From: Helichrysum umbraculigerum
Taxonomy: Eukaryota > Streptophyta > Magnoliopsida > Asterales > Asteraceae
Length of the DNA stretch: 64,000 nucleotides
Direction of reading: 5' to 3'
NCBI GenBank assembly: GCA_949592205.1
Contig: CATIUR010000001.1
Span: 244,581,250-244,645,249 of the forward strand
Shown: in pieces, positions 11,310 through 22,560 of the stretch
Position numbering within the stretch: position 1 is the first letter of the stretch
Layout: every line of letters starts with the position of its first letter
Made by a program: the position numbers and the translations under genes
Notes under the pieces: model-generated
What the model saw: only the letters and a program-made list of their open reading frames with translations
The model's database searches: none
What the model was told of the DNA's origin: nothing

Positions 11310-13581
11310 AGCCAATGTTCAGCAACTTTTATTTTTGAGTTTAAATATGAATAGGTAATGTAATAGCCAGTGTTTTGGGACCGTAATAAGTAAGTATAAA
11401 TAATTAAACGTGTTATGTTTAAAAAAAAATGGTCACGTTTTCGGGGTGTTCCACACACACAGTTGGTAAAACATCATCAAGAGTACATTTTTAATCAGCA
11501 CATGTACTATCACACCATATTACCTACATTCAACCGACCTCTACATTGACTTATTTCACCTTAAGTCACAATTTATGCAATCATCAAGCATATAATAACT
11601 TATCTGATTTTACACATCTACATAATAATGGAAATATAACCATTATCTCCACAATTTCACTATTAGCTTTATAGTATATCACCTTTCTTAATTAATGGCA
11701 CAAAAGCCCAATTTCTCAACTTAATCATTAATTTATATTATCACATTCACCTCAATGAGATTATCATCTATTTTGTTCTCTCCCCCTCAGGATTCATGTT
11801 ATTAGTATATTACATCAACACTGATTACAATGCATCATGATCACCCAGTATCGTTCTGCAATTATCTTAAATCAATTAGCGATCTTATATGCATCACATT
11901 ACAACTACATATCAGTACAAACTGTCTAAACAGTTTCAACACACACAAGTTGCACACACACAATTTTAATTTAGACAATATCATTCACAGATACCTTCGT
12001 TATTCCACAACAAGGTTCTTTCTTTCACACAACTCAGTTTTCATAACATCACCTGCTTTAAGCGTGTAACTTAATTAATCCCTAAGAACTTATATCACAA
12101 TCAATTTCTAATAAGTTCAGTTTCTTATTCCCACTGTTCACATGTTAAATAACTTAACACGATTAATCAATGTTTCATAACTTTTGATAACTCTTGTCAC
12201 TCATTTGAGTTATAAATAATCCATTTGAGAATTTCATTATTGTTGACTATTTGTCAATTTCAACTTAATTAACAAATCAACAAGTACTTTAATCACTCCT
12301 CTCAATTTTTGACTCGCAACAAATTAATCATATTCCAATGACTTCATATTATACACTAAACTTTTTATTCATAGTTGACTTTCAAAGTTCACATATCACA
12401 ATATTAACATATAAGTACTATGTTTAACCTCAAACATAGATTTTCTATAACTACATTCAACAACAGCGGCTCATTCAACCAAAATGGAACCACTACACCC
12501 TTCTCTAGTCAATTACCATTTAATGACATTCTAATAACTTATTTAAATATAGTTATTTACTCATATCACTGATCACATACCTATATATATCTCATCTGGT
12601 AATTATCTCAAGTTTTAGATTTAACCTAATCATAAACTTCAAAACACTGCTCTCACTAATTTTAATGACTCAATCACCGTATAGAGTTAGTAACTCAACT
12701 TGGCTTAATACAAGCCATAGACACACTAGTAATCCGTTAGGATACTATATAACTCACTAATAGGTAATCCAAACCTATCAGTAACATAGACACATTTCAA
12801 TTAATTCACACATTCGCGAGTACCATACACACTTGCAAATTTCAATTATCAAATACTATCAATTCCACCGATTAACTTTTACCTTGCAAATAACAGTTAA
12901 TTAGTTTAACACAATTTCATATTATATTTCTTTCAATCACATTCAATTTCTTTGATACTTGGTAACCTCAACAATTTCATGTGATACAACATAATGTAAC
13001 AACGGTGATCAAGCGTTGCTTGATTATGTTTTTCACACTTCCTTCTCAGGTTACTTTATATCATCAATCAACAATGAGATTTTCTTTCATATATACACCT
13101 ACCACACAATGTTCTGGTTTTCAATACTACTAGAACATGTTTACAAACTTGTACCAATGGTACATATTTACTATCCATTTATTACTTGCATAGTCAACTT
13201 TACGTATGCAAATATTTCGCATGCACACTTTACATATTTTAGTAGGTATTATTTATTACACAATCTCTTTTCAACAACTGACTTAAATCAGTATTTCAAC
13301 TTATTTGAAATTCCAAACATATGATAACCTATCCTCATAATTTTAACACATATCACTTTGTCAAATAATAATGACACGATAACATCACGTGTAATTCCAA
13401 ACACGTATTCCATGACAATTAATTGATTAGAATATCAACTAAATCAATTTACTTCAAAATCCTCTAACTTCTAGGAACAAGTAATTCCACATAATCAATT
13501 CACTTTATTCCTTAAGTATTTCTCTTTACAGCTGTTCCTATATCAGCTAACCACTTTTAATTATATCATACTTTTCACCTA

Positions 13582-13583
<2 letters not shown>

Positions 13584-13635
<52 letters not shown>
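13584..13635. repeat. (AT)26 microsatellite
   Basis: Fifty-two bases of uninterrupted AT dinucleotide repeat. Confidence 0.95.
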
Positions 13636-13637
<2 letters not shown>

Positions 13638-13890
13638 AATACTAATGTCACAACTTTACGTATAATATCACACATGTATAGTTGGTTATCAACAATCAGT
13701 ACAAAGTATTACCTTATATACTAAGTACTTTATCACATTACTTGACATTATCTCATGCCTCATGTCACCTATTAAAAACATATATAAAGGTTTGTCAACT
13801 ACCTTTATTTTCTTACTACCTTAATATATCAATTTTTATACATAGATTATAATTCAATTCACAGTTATAATCATTGTCACACATCAACAT

Positions 13891-13935
13891 CTAGTCACCT
13901 TATCTCTAGTCACCTTATCACTAGTCACCTTATCA
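13891..13935. repeat. Three tandem copies of a 15 bp unit
   Basis: CTAGTCACCTTATCA is repeated three times head to tail (one base differs in the first copy). Confidence 0.85.
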
Positions 13936-14602
13936 CTTATAGCATAACTATTACCAAGTTTGATGCTATCACATTCAACTTTAACTTTGCCTAATCAAGG
14001 CACACATTACAACAACTATACACTTTTTCCATCTAGACAACGACACGACTCTTAACTTATTGATTGAGATATATCACATCTCATTAATTTCACTATCTGG
14101 TGTCACATCTATTCAGTTTATCACATAACAGCAAATTCTCTAACAAGGTTTCCTAATCACACCTTGCATTTATCACAGGAAATCACACAACTGATTATAT
14201 TTTATTTCTATATAGTAGACACATTCAGGTTCAACAGTTTCACTATTAACAACTTGATCAACACTGTGTCTACACAATTTAACACTTAATCCACAATTCA
14301 AAGTTCAGTCAGAACTACTCATATCACTGGATAATTCATCTAATACTTATATCATCATAATAACATATAACACTCATCACTGACTCAATACTGGGGAATC
14401 ATGTCAGTCTGACTCAATTTACTTTACTACTAATCACATCATAGCAAAGTAATCAATTCAAGCTTATTTAAATTCAACAAGCTTATCGAGAAATACCTGA
14501 TACCCTTAGGCTCATGAATATTGAGGAATCATTGAGAATACCAGTCAATTACTCATGTTCCTTCGTCTCTGCAATCAAAACAACAACTTTGCATCTTGTT
14601 AT

Positions 14603-14831
14603 AGGGTCAGTTGGGTTTGGAATAGTTGAGCGGGTCATAAACTCCAGTATCGTACCTGGCAAATTAGCAGAACAGGCTACCTGACTACCCTAACTTATAA
14701 CTAATAGTGAAAAAGAAATCAACTAATCAAGTAATAAATAAATAATAAATTAACTAAAAATTATAAACAAAAGACAACTTCCAATTTAATTAATTGAAAC
14801 AAACCGCTCCCCGGCAGCGGCGCCAAAAACT
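14603..14831 (-). mobile_element. Start of a second element B unit, truncated
   Basis: Directly beyond the 3' LTR of B the sequence repeats the B leader at 32566-32788: Asp-tRNA primer site, leader and the gag start codon (minus strand, 14638) followed by eleven further codons. Homology ends at 14603. A solo or simple 3' LTR would be followed by host DNA, so this is the start of a second internal unit sharing the LTR at 14832-16318. Confidence 0.88.
14808..14825 (-). other. Primer-binding site, Asp tRNA (B second unit)
   Basis: On the minus strand it reads TGGCGCCGCTGCCGGGGA, one base from the complement of the plant Asp tRNA 3' end, the usual primer of Athila elements. Confidence 0.85.
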
Positions 14832-16318
14832 TGATGTCGTGTAAACGGGGTTTTAGTTTTAAAAATGGAAAATACCTAACTTACTACACACAACACAGGC
14901 AAGAATACCTGATCATATATAGTATAGCTCAGTAAGTCCGAGTCGAACACAGGGAACGGATGTCAATATTAACAAATTGGAAATTGCTACAATTAATTAA
15001 AGCAGTAAAAAGTGGGGACGTTTTAGTTCCGATCGAACAAATGAGTAACAATTAGAAAAGAAATGATTTATTAAATAAAACTTAATTATAAAATAAAGAA
15101 ATAATAAAATAACTTAATAAAAGATTTAATTCAAATAGTAAAAGAAGTACAATTGCTTAGACTAGTTTCCTCAGAATCCGAATATCACTTTATTGAATTG
15201 CTAATGTATGAACTTCATTGTGACATGAAAAATGTATCAACCATCTTTGCAGGATTAATTGATTAAACACAATTCAGAAAGATATAAAGTTGTTTTCAAC
15301 CCGCTAACAGTTCAATTTAACGTTATCCATCAAATTGCATTATGAATTATAACTACACCGTTTGTATGATTTATCCTTATAACTTGAATCAACAAAGTAT
15401 ATAACTATTACTAGTTATCACATTCATTGCCAATTCTTAACAATAATTGATCCTAGCCTATCAAACTCAATCTATTTAGTGATAATCATCAATTAAAACC
15501 AACAATCATCAATAATGACCAATTAATAGAGAACTCAATCATAAATCAATGGATCATCACGCTAGGTTATCATCAAGATTCAACAATTAAACATGAATCT
15601 TCGAATAAACATATAAACATTCATGAAATTCAATATTAACTAGCAATTCAACAATCAAATCATCATCCGAGTATTATCATCTAAGCAATTGTATATAAAA
15701 CTTAGCCACTCATATTATCACAGAAAATCAGTTCTAAAAATGAAACCATAATCATAATCAAATGATAAGAAGAAACGTATTCGAACCGAAATAATGAAAT
15801 AACGAATAAACGAATGAAATCCCTTGAATCTTCTTGCTCTTTTCCCCTTCAAAAACTCTGGAAAATGGTTTAAGAACTGAAGAAATCATCTAGAGAAAAA
15901 ATGTGAAGTGATAGCCTCAAAATGAAAGTAAAATGAGGTATTTAGGGTTTCTGCCGAATCAATCCATACGCCGTATGGAATTCCATACGCCGTATGGATT
16001 GAAAAGCCCATGGGTTTAACCCGCGTCTTCTGGCGGCCCGGCTCAACTGATCCATACGCCGTATGGATTTCCATACGCCGTATGGATTGAAAACCTCAAT
16101 TCTTCAGCCAATCGACTTCCATTCTTCAAGCTCCACAATTTTTAGCATCTTTTCTTCGATATTCACTCGCTTTCCGTTTCTTTTATAATTCAAGCTCCAG
16201 ATAATTCCTGAATGCAAATATGAACGAAATGAGTATCGAATTCACATCAAATGCATAAGAAATTAATCAAACTAAGGGGTAATTAGTACTATAAAATAGC
16301 ACATTTTGGCATTCATCA
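14832..16318 (-). repeat. Element B 3' LTR (1487 bp), shared with the second unit
   Basis: Its ends are a perfect TGATG/CATCA inverted repeat. It aligns with 32789-34245. It contains four CCATACG-C-CGTATGG dyads at 15963-16086, followed on the minus strand by a pyrimidine-rich leader-like stretch. Confidence 0.93.
15963..16086 (-). repeat. Four perfect CG-centred dyads in element B 3' LTR
   Basis: TCCATACGCCGTATGGA occurs at 15963-15979, 15982-15998, 16051-16067 and 16070-16086, as two close pairs. All four copies are perfect, with a one-base centre between complementary eight-base arms. They lie about 230-355 bp into the LTR, about the same offset as the array in element C. Confidence 0.9.
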
Positions 16319-17659
16319 AACATCCTCCACTTGAATCCTACTTGTCCTCAAGTAGACTAGTAACTCAAAAATTCAAAACTTTTAAATATGAACGGCAAAC
16401 GATGCATAAAAAGGCTTACAAACTACACAGCATTCGGCAAACCAAATTTTTATCTTAAAATCGATTCTACCTTAAAACTCAGCAATCAAGAAACTCTACA
16501 TGGGAAGCCATTCTAACATATTATTATTACACATAAAAGATAATTCACTCAGATTACCGATATTGTTGTCCACTTAAACAATCTAAATTTCAGAAATTGA
16601 GCTCAACTTATTATTATTCTAGCAGGCCTTACCCTTGATTTTCTATAGCAAAATACTCTCATACAAATAACGTGTCACAATTCTCCAATTAATGAACATC
16701 CAAATAAATCAATCATTTTTCAAACCAAGACATTGGTGACAGGTCTGTATCTCAGTACAACAGAGCGACATAACTTGGCTTTGGTTTTTCAATTTATGAG
16801 TTCATTGTACTCATTTATTTTTATCTTTTGATATCAAATATACTGACGGAAACCAGGTCTGTACTTTCGTACAACAGAGGAGACAACACCCAGTATATTC
16901 CCAAATGATGATAATTAGGATCCCAAAATTATGGATTATAACACGCTATCATACAAGAATTAAGACTAAGGTCATACCTTGCTAAAAGATCCTCATAGGA
17001 TAAATCCCTACTTAATTCATTACATTTCTTAATAGCTCAACAACCTTCATATAGATTGCCTATCGATACATCATAAGATGAACTATCTAATATTAAAAAT
17101 TAAATTCATTTAATTCCTTGCATTCCCAAAGCATGTTACAAGATTGCTAAACTTTACATAAAAATCAATTTTTAAAACAAAAATTTGGGTTGAAAAATGA
17201 CTAACACGTAGAATGCCTCTTAACCTCAATATTTTTCAATAGCTACCATTCATAAATTAAGGACAATTAGACTTCTTTTCCCCCATCCCCCACTTAGAAA
17301 CATGCAATGTCCTCATTGCAAAAGAAAATAAAAATAAAGGGAATAGAAAAGAAGTGAAACAGAAAACTCCCCTGATTTGAAGGCAATTTGCTTGAAGGAC
17401 TTCGTTCAGAAATAAAATACAATAGCACACTTCCGTAGGCAACACGATTGCATTTAGCACATGCAATAAGCCTTTAAACCCCTCGGTATCCCGAGTGGAC
17501 GAGTTGTAGTCTCGTGAGGGTTTCCAGAGAACACACCCACAAAGTTCAAACCTGAAAACAAAAACAGTAAAACAGAATACAAGTTAACAAAATAACGGGT
17601 TGTCTCCCTAAAGCGCTTTTGTTTATCACATCGGTAAGCTCGACATCTTTCTTCACCAC
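16319..17659 (-). other. Element B 3' noncoding region and polypurine tract
   Basis: About 1.3 kb between the pol stop and the LTR without a supported ORF. Adjacent to the LTR the minus strand reads AGTGGAGGATGTT, a weak polypurine tract (about 16319-16331). Two related stretches around 16738-16775 and 16853-16890 both contain GGTCTGTA and GTACAACAGAG. No extra ORF of the kind seen in element C is present. Confidence 0.6.
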
Positions 17660-20331
17660 TTAATTCAAATCCATTTCCAAATCACGCTTGGAGTCCCTTA
17701 TATCACCATAGTACTTCTTCACTCTACTTCCATTGACTTTGAAAGTCTTTCCAGAATATCCTTGCAAATTAACAGCTCCAAACGGATAAACCTTGTCAAC
17801 AACAAAGGGGCCAGTCCAGCGTGTCTTTAACTTTCCTGGAAACAAATGTAATCTAGAACTATACAACAGAACTTTATCACCTTTCTCGAATGTATGGTTC
17901 GACTTAAGACGAGCATCATGTCATTTCTTAGTTCGCTCCTTGAACGGTCTCGAATTGTCATAAGCATTTATTCTTAATTCATCCAACTCATTTAGCTGTG
18001 CCATTCTTTCCTTTCCAGCTAACTTCTCATCAAGATTGCACTTCTGTAAAGCCCAATATGCTTTATGCTCTAACTCAAAAGGCAAATGAGAAGCTTTTCC
18101 ATAAACAAGGCGATAAGGCGTTGTTCCAACTGACGACTTAAATGCTGTTCGTGCCGCCCATAATGCATCATCCAACTTGTATGACCAATTCTTAGGGTTT
18201 CCTTCAACTGAACGTTCTAAAATACGCTTCAACCCTCTATTAGTCACTTCCACTTGACCACTCCTCTGTGGATGATAAGCAGTTGAAAACTTATGTCTAA
18301 CTCCGTACTTTCGTAGCACTTTTTCCAATTGCAGATTTGTAAAATGTGTCCCTCGATCACTAATTAAAGCTTTCGGTGCTCCAAAGAGCGAAAATAACTA
18401 TTTAAGAAAATTTACCACAACGCGAGCATCATTCGTGGGTAATGCCTTTGCTTCGGCCCACTTAGAAACATAATCCACAGCTACAATGATGTATTTGTTT
18501 CCATTGCTAGGTGGAAACGGGCCCATAAAGTCTATCCCCCAGACATCAAAAATCTCACTTACCATAATTGGATTTTGCAACATTTTATCCTTCTTTGAGA
18601 TTCTCCCAGTACGTTGGCAGGCATCGCATTCCTTCACATACTTGAATGCATCCTTATAAACTGTTGGCCAATAAAAACCTGCCTCAAACACCTTCCTTGC
18701 AGTGTAATTTGGACCGTTATGTCCTCCAGCCGGACCATCATGACAGTGCTCTAAGATTATGTCGCATTCCTCTCCAGCTACACATCGTCGGACAATTCCA
18801 TCGGCACACTGTCTGAACAGATATGGGTCTTCCCAAAAGTAATATCGTAAAGATGAGAAAAACCTCTTTCTTTGGTTAAAGTCCAATCCGGATGGAAGAG
18901 TCCTTGTAACTAGAAAGTTTGCAATATCAGCGAACCATGGAAATTCATTCAGAATTGCTTTCAACAAGCTTTCATCATGAAACTTATCTTGAATTTCCGT
19001 TTCATCCAACTTATCCAATTCTGGATTTTCCAGTCTTGACAGATGATCTGCAGCCAGATTTTCTGCTCCCTTCTTATCACGAATCTCAATGTCAAACTCT
19101 TACAATAACAAAATCCATCGCAACAACCTTGGTTTTTCATCTTGTTTTCCAAACAAGTATATTAATGCAGAGTGATCGGTAAAAACAACAGTTTTTGACA
19201 GGACCAGGTAAGAGCGAAACTTATCAAACGCAAAAACAACAGCAAGCAATTCCTTTTCAGTCGTAGTGTAATTCTCCTGTGCACTCGTCAAAGTCTTGCT
19301 TGCGTAATAAATAAGTTGAAACTTCTTATCAACCCTCTGACCTAAAACTGCTCCTACAGCGTAATCACTGGCATCACACATCAATTCAAATGGAAGATCC
19401 CAATTCGGACTTATCATAATTGGTGCGGATACCAATTTCTCCTTTAAAATCTTGAACGCATCTTGGCACACTTTTGAAAACTCGAACTTAGCTTCCTTTT
19501 CCAACAACTTGTTCATAGGACGTGCTATCTTTGAAAAATCCTTGATGAATCTTCTATAGAACCCAGCATGTCCTAAGAAACTTCGTATTCCTTTAACATT
19601 TTTTGGATGAGGTAGCTTTGCTATGGCCTCAATCTTCGCTTGATCAACTTCAATGCCAGCTCTCGAAATTTTATGCCCCAACACAACTCCTTCTCGTACC
19701 ATGAAATGACACTTTTCCCAATTTAAAACGAGATTGGAACTCTCACACCTTTGCAACATCCTCTTTAGATTCATCAGACACTTATCAAAAGAATCTCCAA
19801 ACACAGAGAAGTCATCCATGAATATTTCCATGCTGTCTTCTACCATATCATGGAATATTGCCATCATGCACCGTTGAAATGTAGCGGGTGCGTTACATAG
19901 ACCGAAAGGCATTCTCCGATAAGCGAAAGTTCCGAATGGACAGGTGAAAGTAGTCTTATCTTGATCATTTGGATCAATTGGGATTTGGAAGTACCCGGAG
20001 AATCCGTCTAGTAAGCAATAATACTCTTTTCCAGCTAGACGTTCGAGCATCTGATCAATGAATGGTAAGGGAAAGTGATCCTTGCGTGTCGCATCATTCA
20101 GCTTTCTATAATCGATACAGACCCTCCATCCAGTAACAGTTCTTGTGGGAATTAATTCATTCCTCTCATTCGTAACCACTGTCATGCCTCCTTTTTTTGG
20201 CACAACATGAATTGGGCTGACCCATGGACTATCAGAAATCGGGTATAACAATCCAGAGTCAAGCAATTTTATGATTTCCTTCCTCACAACATCCGTAACC
20301 TTAGGATTTAATCTTCTTAATGGTTGCACAA
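17660..20331 (-). pseudogene. Element B pol: RT, RNase H, integrase, with three in-frame stops
   Basis: Read downward from 20331, one frame encodes an intact RT (MPFGLCNAPATF; catalytic FMDDFSVFG near 19815), RNase H (CDASDYAVGAVLG near 19375), the integrase zinc domain (HCHDG...CDACQRTG, about 18750-18610), the DDE core (GIDFMGPFP, then ISDRGTHF near 18350 and SGQVEVTNRGLKRILE near 18230) and a C-terminal integrase domain ending at 17660. Stops at 19100 (TAA), 18398 (TAG) and 17921 (TGA) interrupt an otherwise continuous frame; the first and last look like CAA to TAA and TGG to TGA changes. The upstream part of the polyprotein lies beyond array D, starting again at 29788. Confidence 0.9.
20327..20331. 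other. Target-site duplication of array D, left copy
   Basis: CACAA directly before the first LTR of D; the same five bases follow the last LTR at 29783-29787. Confidence 0.92.
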
Positions 20332-22465
20332 TGTAAGGCCCGGTCCTTACGCAAACCAAAACATATCATTTTAATATTATGTTTCGAAAACGGAAGCGCA
20401 AGTCCCCCAAAACAAAACATTTACCGACTTACAATGCTTCCAAGTTTAACGACGACCAAAATATAACAACATTAGTTAACTATTCACAACCATATTAATT
20501 TCAACTCATATTAACACAAAACGGGCCTTATATAAAACTTTTCCAAAAGACAACTACAAAAGATCAGAGTTGCGCCAAGCTTTAGTCAAACTTCCAGTCA
20601 ACATCTACAACCCGAACATCTACATCAACAACAAGCTAACCTAATCTGCAAAAAGAATCAACAACGAGGGATTAGCTCACGCTAAGTGAATGGAACCGTA
20701 ACCGACGGTTCAACCCACTCATAACAAGTCTTACAACTAAGCAACAACCACAAGTAAAAACACATAAGCACATAACGTCAAGAGGACCGGCGGTTCCTGG
20801 TATCCACCCAACCCAGAAACCACGACTACTGGGCGCTACGCCATTCCCAGTAATCAACCGATAGTTTGAGTACTACCTTCACTGACTAGGCTTGTTCTCA
20901 ACTATGTGTCTCAAAGAAACCTCGACAACTACATAGTAGTACCCAAACCCAACCAACAACAGTTGACCTCTGAAAACAACCATATTGCATTCACAATGCA
21001 AAAGCACACAACAACAAGCAACAGTTCACAACTGTTATCAACTAAACAACAATTCAACAACAATCACACAACAACACATATATTCAGTAATATAAACAAA
21101 CAGACAAGACTGGTACCGGTACGACCAATAACAACAACCTACTGATATAAACTATCCTGGTTTACCCGTTGTAACCGAACCCGTTACAACTGGGTGGAAC
21201 CGAGGACTACAATTCCACTCACCAATTATCGTTCGATCTTCAACTCAGTGGTCTTATATTACTGAGTTGCCGCCCGCTTATCTGAATAAACAAATAATAA
21301 CCAAGTCAGTATCTCGCCTCATCAATGTATATCTTATACCAATACAAATTCATATATTTCAAAACATATATTTCTAAGCATAAAGTGCCACAAAAGGAAT
21401 GTCAACCATAAGTGCCACTAAAAACACCATCTTCTAAACACTTATGCATTTTCAAAATTTACAAAATCCGTCAAAATTATTCATGCGAACGCGATCCGGA
21501 TCAAGGTGGCTGGATCGCGTTCACCTTTAGAAAAAGTTCTGTCACCGAAATACACTTGGCAACGCGATCCGGAACAAAGGGCTGGATCGCGTTCGTATGA
21601 CCAAAACTCGACTATATTAAATTATAACTAAGGAACGCGATCTTGGTTCAAGGCTAGGATCGCGTTTGACACTTTTTCAGCAACAAAACTCAGGCATATA
21701 ACACTTTTCAGCTCGAGCCAAACCGCCAAAATTCACCAAATCAGTTTATAAACACGAATTTACCCAAAAAAAATGACCATAACTTCGACCATAAACATGT
21801 AATAACAACAACAAACACTTTCTAACAACAATATAACTCATGCATCACTATCAAACCAATCAAAATCATCAATCCCTAACCTATGAACTAAATGAAGAAC
21901 ACTAACCATTTCTAGCATTCAATCATCATATGATCATGTAAAATCGTTACCTAATCATGTTGTAACTAATATCTAGCATCAATTTCACATAATCACATAT
22001 GTTCATCATTTTCCCAATTCCTACAAAATGAACTCAAGAACACTAGAATTACTTACAATCAATGGGGAAGATGATATGGATGATGATGAAACTCAGATTC
22101 CCTTTAGCTAGATTCAATCTCAAGATTTTGTGTTCTTGGTTTTTCTTTGAATTAGAGAGTTTAGAAGATTTAGGTGAAATGAAGAACAAATGATGAAATG
22201 GTAGATAAGAAACGATCCAGAGAATTCCACCGCCCCATCTTTTATTAAGTATAAATTATACCCGTTCTTAACCTATTGTCTGGAACCCGAAAATACCCGT
22301 AAGTCAAAGTACTTTTATTTTACCATCAACTTTAACTTTTTAAAACAAACAATATTTTACTTGTCACAATTAAAACTGAGGCTCTTTTACTTGTTTATTC
22401 TTAAATAAACCAACCACACTTATTAAAATACAATTTATTTCCAGGTCCAGAAACAGGGTGTTACA
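20332..22465 (-). repeat. Element D LTR 1 (3'-most on the minus strand)
   Basis: On the minus strand it starts TGTAACACCCTG and ends CGGGCCTTACA. It contains three AACGCGATC hairpins (21487-21666), the dyad GTTGTAAC-N7-GTTACAAC (21168-21190), and a consensus splice donor GTAAGT at 22056-22051. Confidence 0.95.
21487..21666 (-). repeat. Three AACGCGATC inverted repeats in D LTR 1
   Basis: Arms GAACGCGATCC and GGATCGCGTTC enclose 10-14 base loops at 21487-21522, 21561-21593 and 21633-21666, spaced about 73 bp apart. The third has a C to T change in its left arm (CGATCT) that is absent in LTRs 2 and 3. Equivalent arrays are at 25146-25325 and 28805-28984. Confidence 0.88.
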
Positions 22466-22560
22466 AATCTTCCCCCCTTAAAGGATTTCGTCCCCGAAAT
22501 CCAATCCCACACATAATAGACCAAACGCTACAATCACACATGGGCATACAATACTATAAA
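22466..22560 (-). other. D unit 1: 3' noncoding region and polypurine tract
   Basis: After the gag stop about 80 bases of unassigned sequence lead to AAGGGGGGAAGATT (minus strand, 22479-22466) directly before the LTR. The same arrangement is at 26125-26219. Confidence 0.8.

Larger units (their letters stand above)
1..11453 (+). mobile_element. Element A: tandem Tekay-type chromovirus, two internal units sharing a middle LTR
   Basis: The region repeats with a period of 6726 bp: 1-2623 matches 6727-9349 and the LTR at 2624-4729 matches 9350-11453. The order is internal unit 1 (3' part only), LTR, internal unit 2 (complete length), LTR, so the middle LTR serves as 3' LTR of unit 1 and 5' LTR of unit 2. 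The LTRs start TGTAACACCCC and end GGGGTGTTCCA. Protein order gag, protease, RT, RNase H, integrase, chromodomain-like tail, with an initiator-Met primer site, is that of Tekay/Del chromoviruses. The first LTR and the left target duplication lie outside the window; the bases after the last LTR are CACAC. By eye the two LTRs differ at about ten positions in 2.1 kb, so the arrangement is young. Confidence 0.9.
9350..11453 (+). repeat. Element A 3' LTR (2104 bp)
   Basis: It matches 2624-4729 with roughly nine substitutions and a short A-run length change by eye. It ends GGGGTGTTCCA and is followed by a CACACACA stretch. It carries the same TATA box, GA-rich leader, W-box cluster and five dyads as the middle LTR. 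Confidence 0.95.
11454..14602. other. G-poor, AT-rich segment without genes
   Basis: About 3.1 kb with no credible ORF, no LTR ends I can pair and no recognisable domain. The plus strand is strikingly poor in G relative to C (several 60-base lines have one to three G against ten or more C), which makes chance ORFs such as 13016-13324 meaningless. It contains an (AT)26 run and a triplicated 15-mer. On the minus strand a polypurine-like GAGGGGGAGAGAA lies at about 11776. The right end abuts element B sequence abruptly at 14603 and the left end abuts the element A LTR. It may be the remains of a minus-strand LTR, since the other minus-strand LTRs here share the same skew, but this is not shown. 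Confidence 0.4.

Noticed and set aside
13016..13324. Possible small gene (102 codons)
   Set aside because: Lies in the G-poor segment where stops are scarce on this strand by composition; no domain, no conserved neighbours.
13584..13635. Origin or regulatory role for the AT run
   Set aside because: A plain dinucleotide microsatellite; nothing else supports a function.
17257..17466. Small minus-strand ORF in element B's 3' region
   Set aside because: Short, no similarity to the extra ORF of element C, no start context; treated as noncoding.
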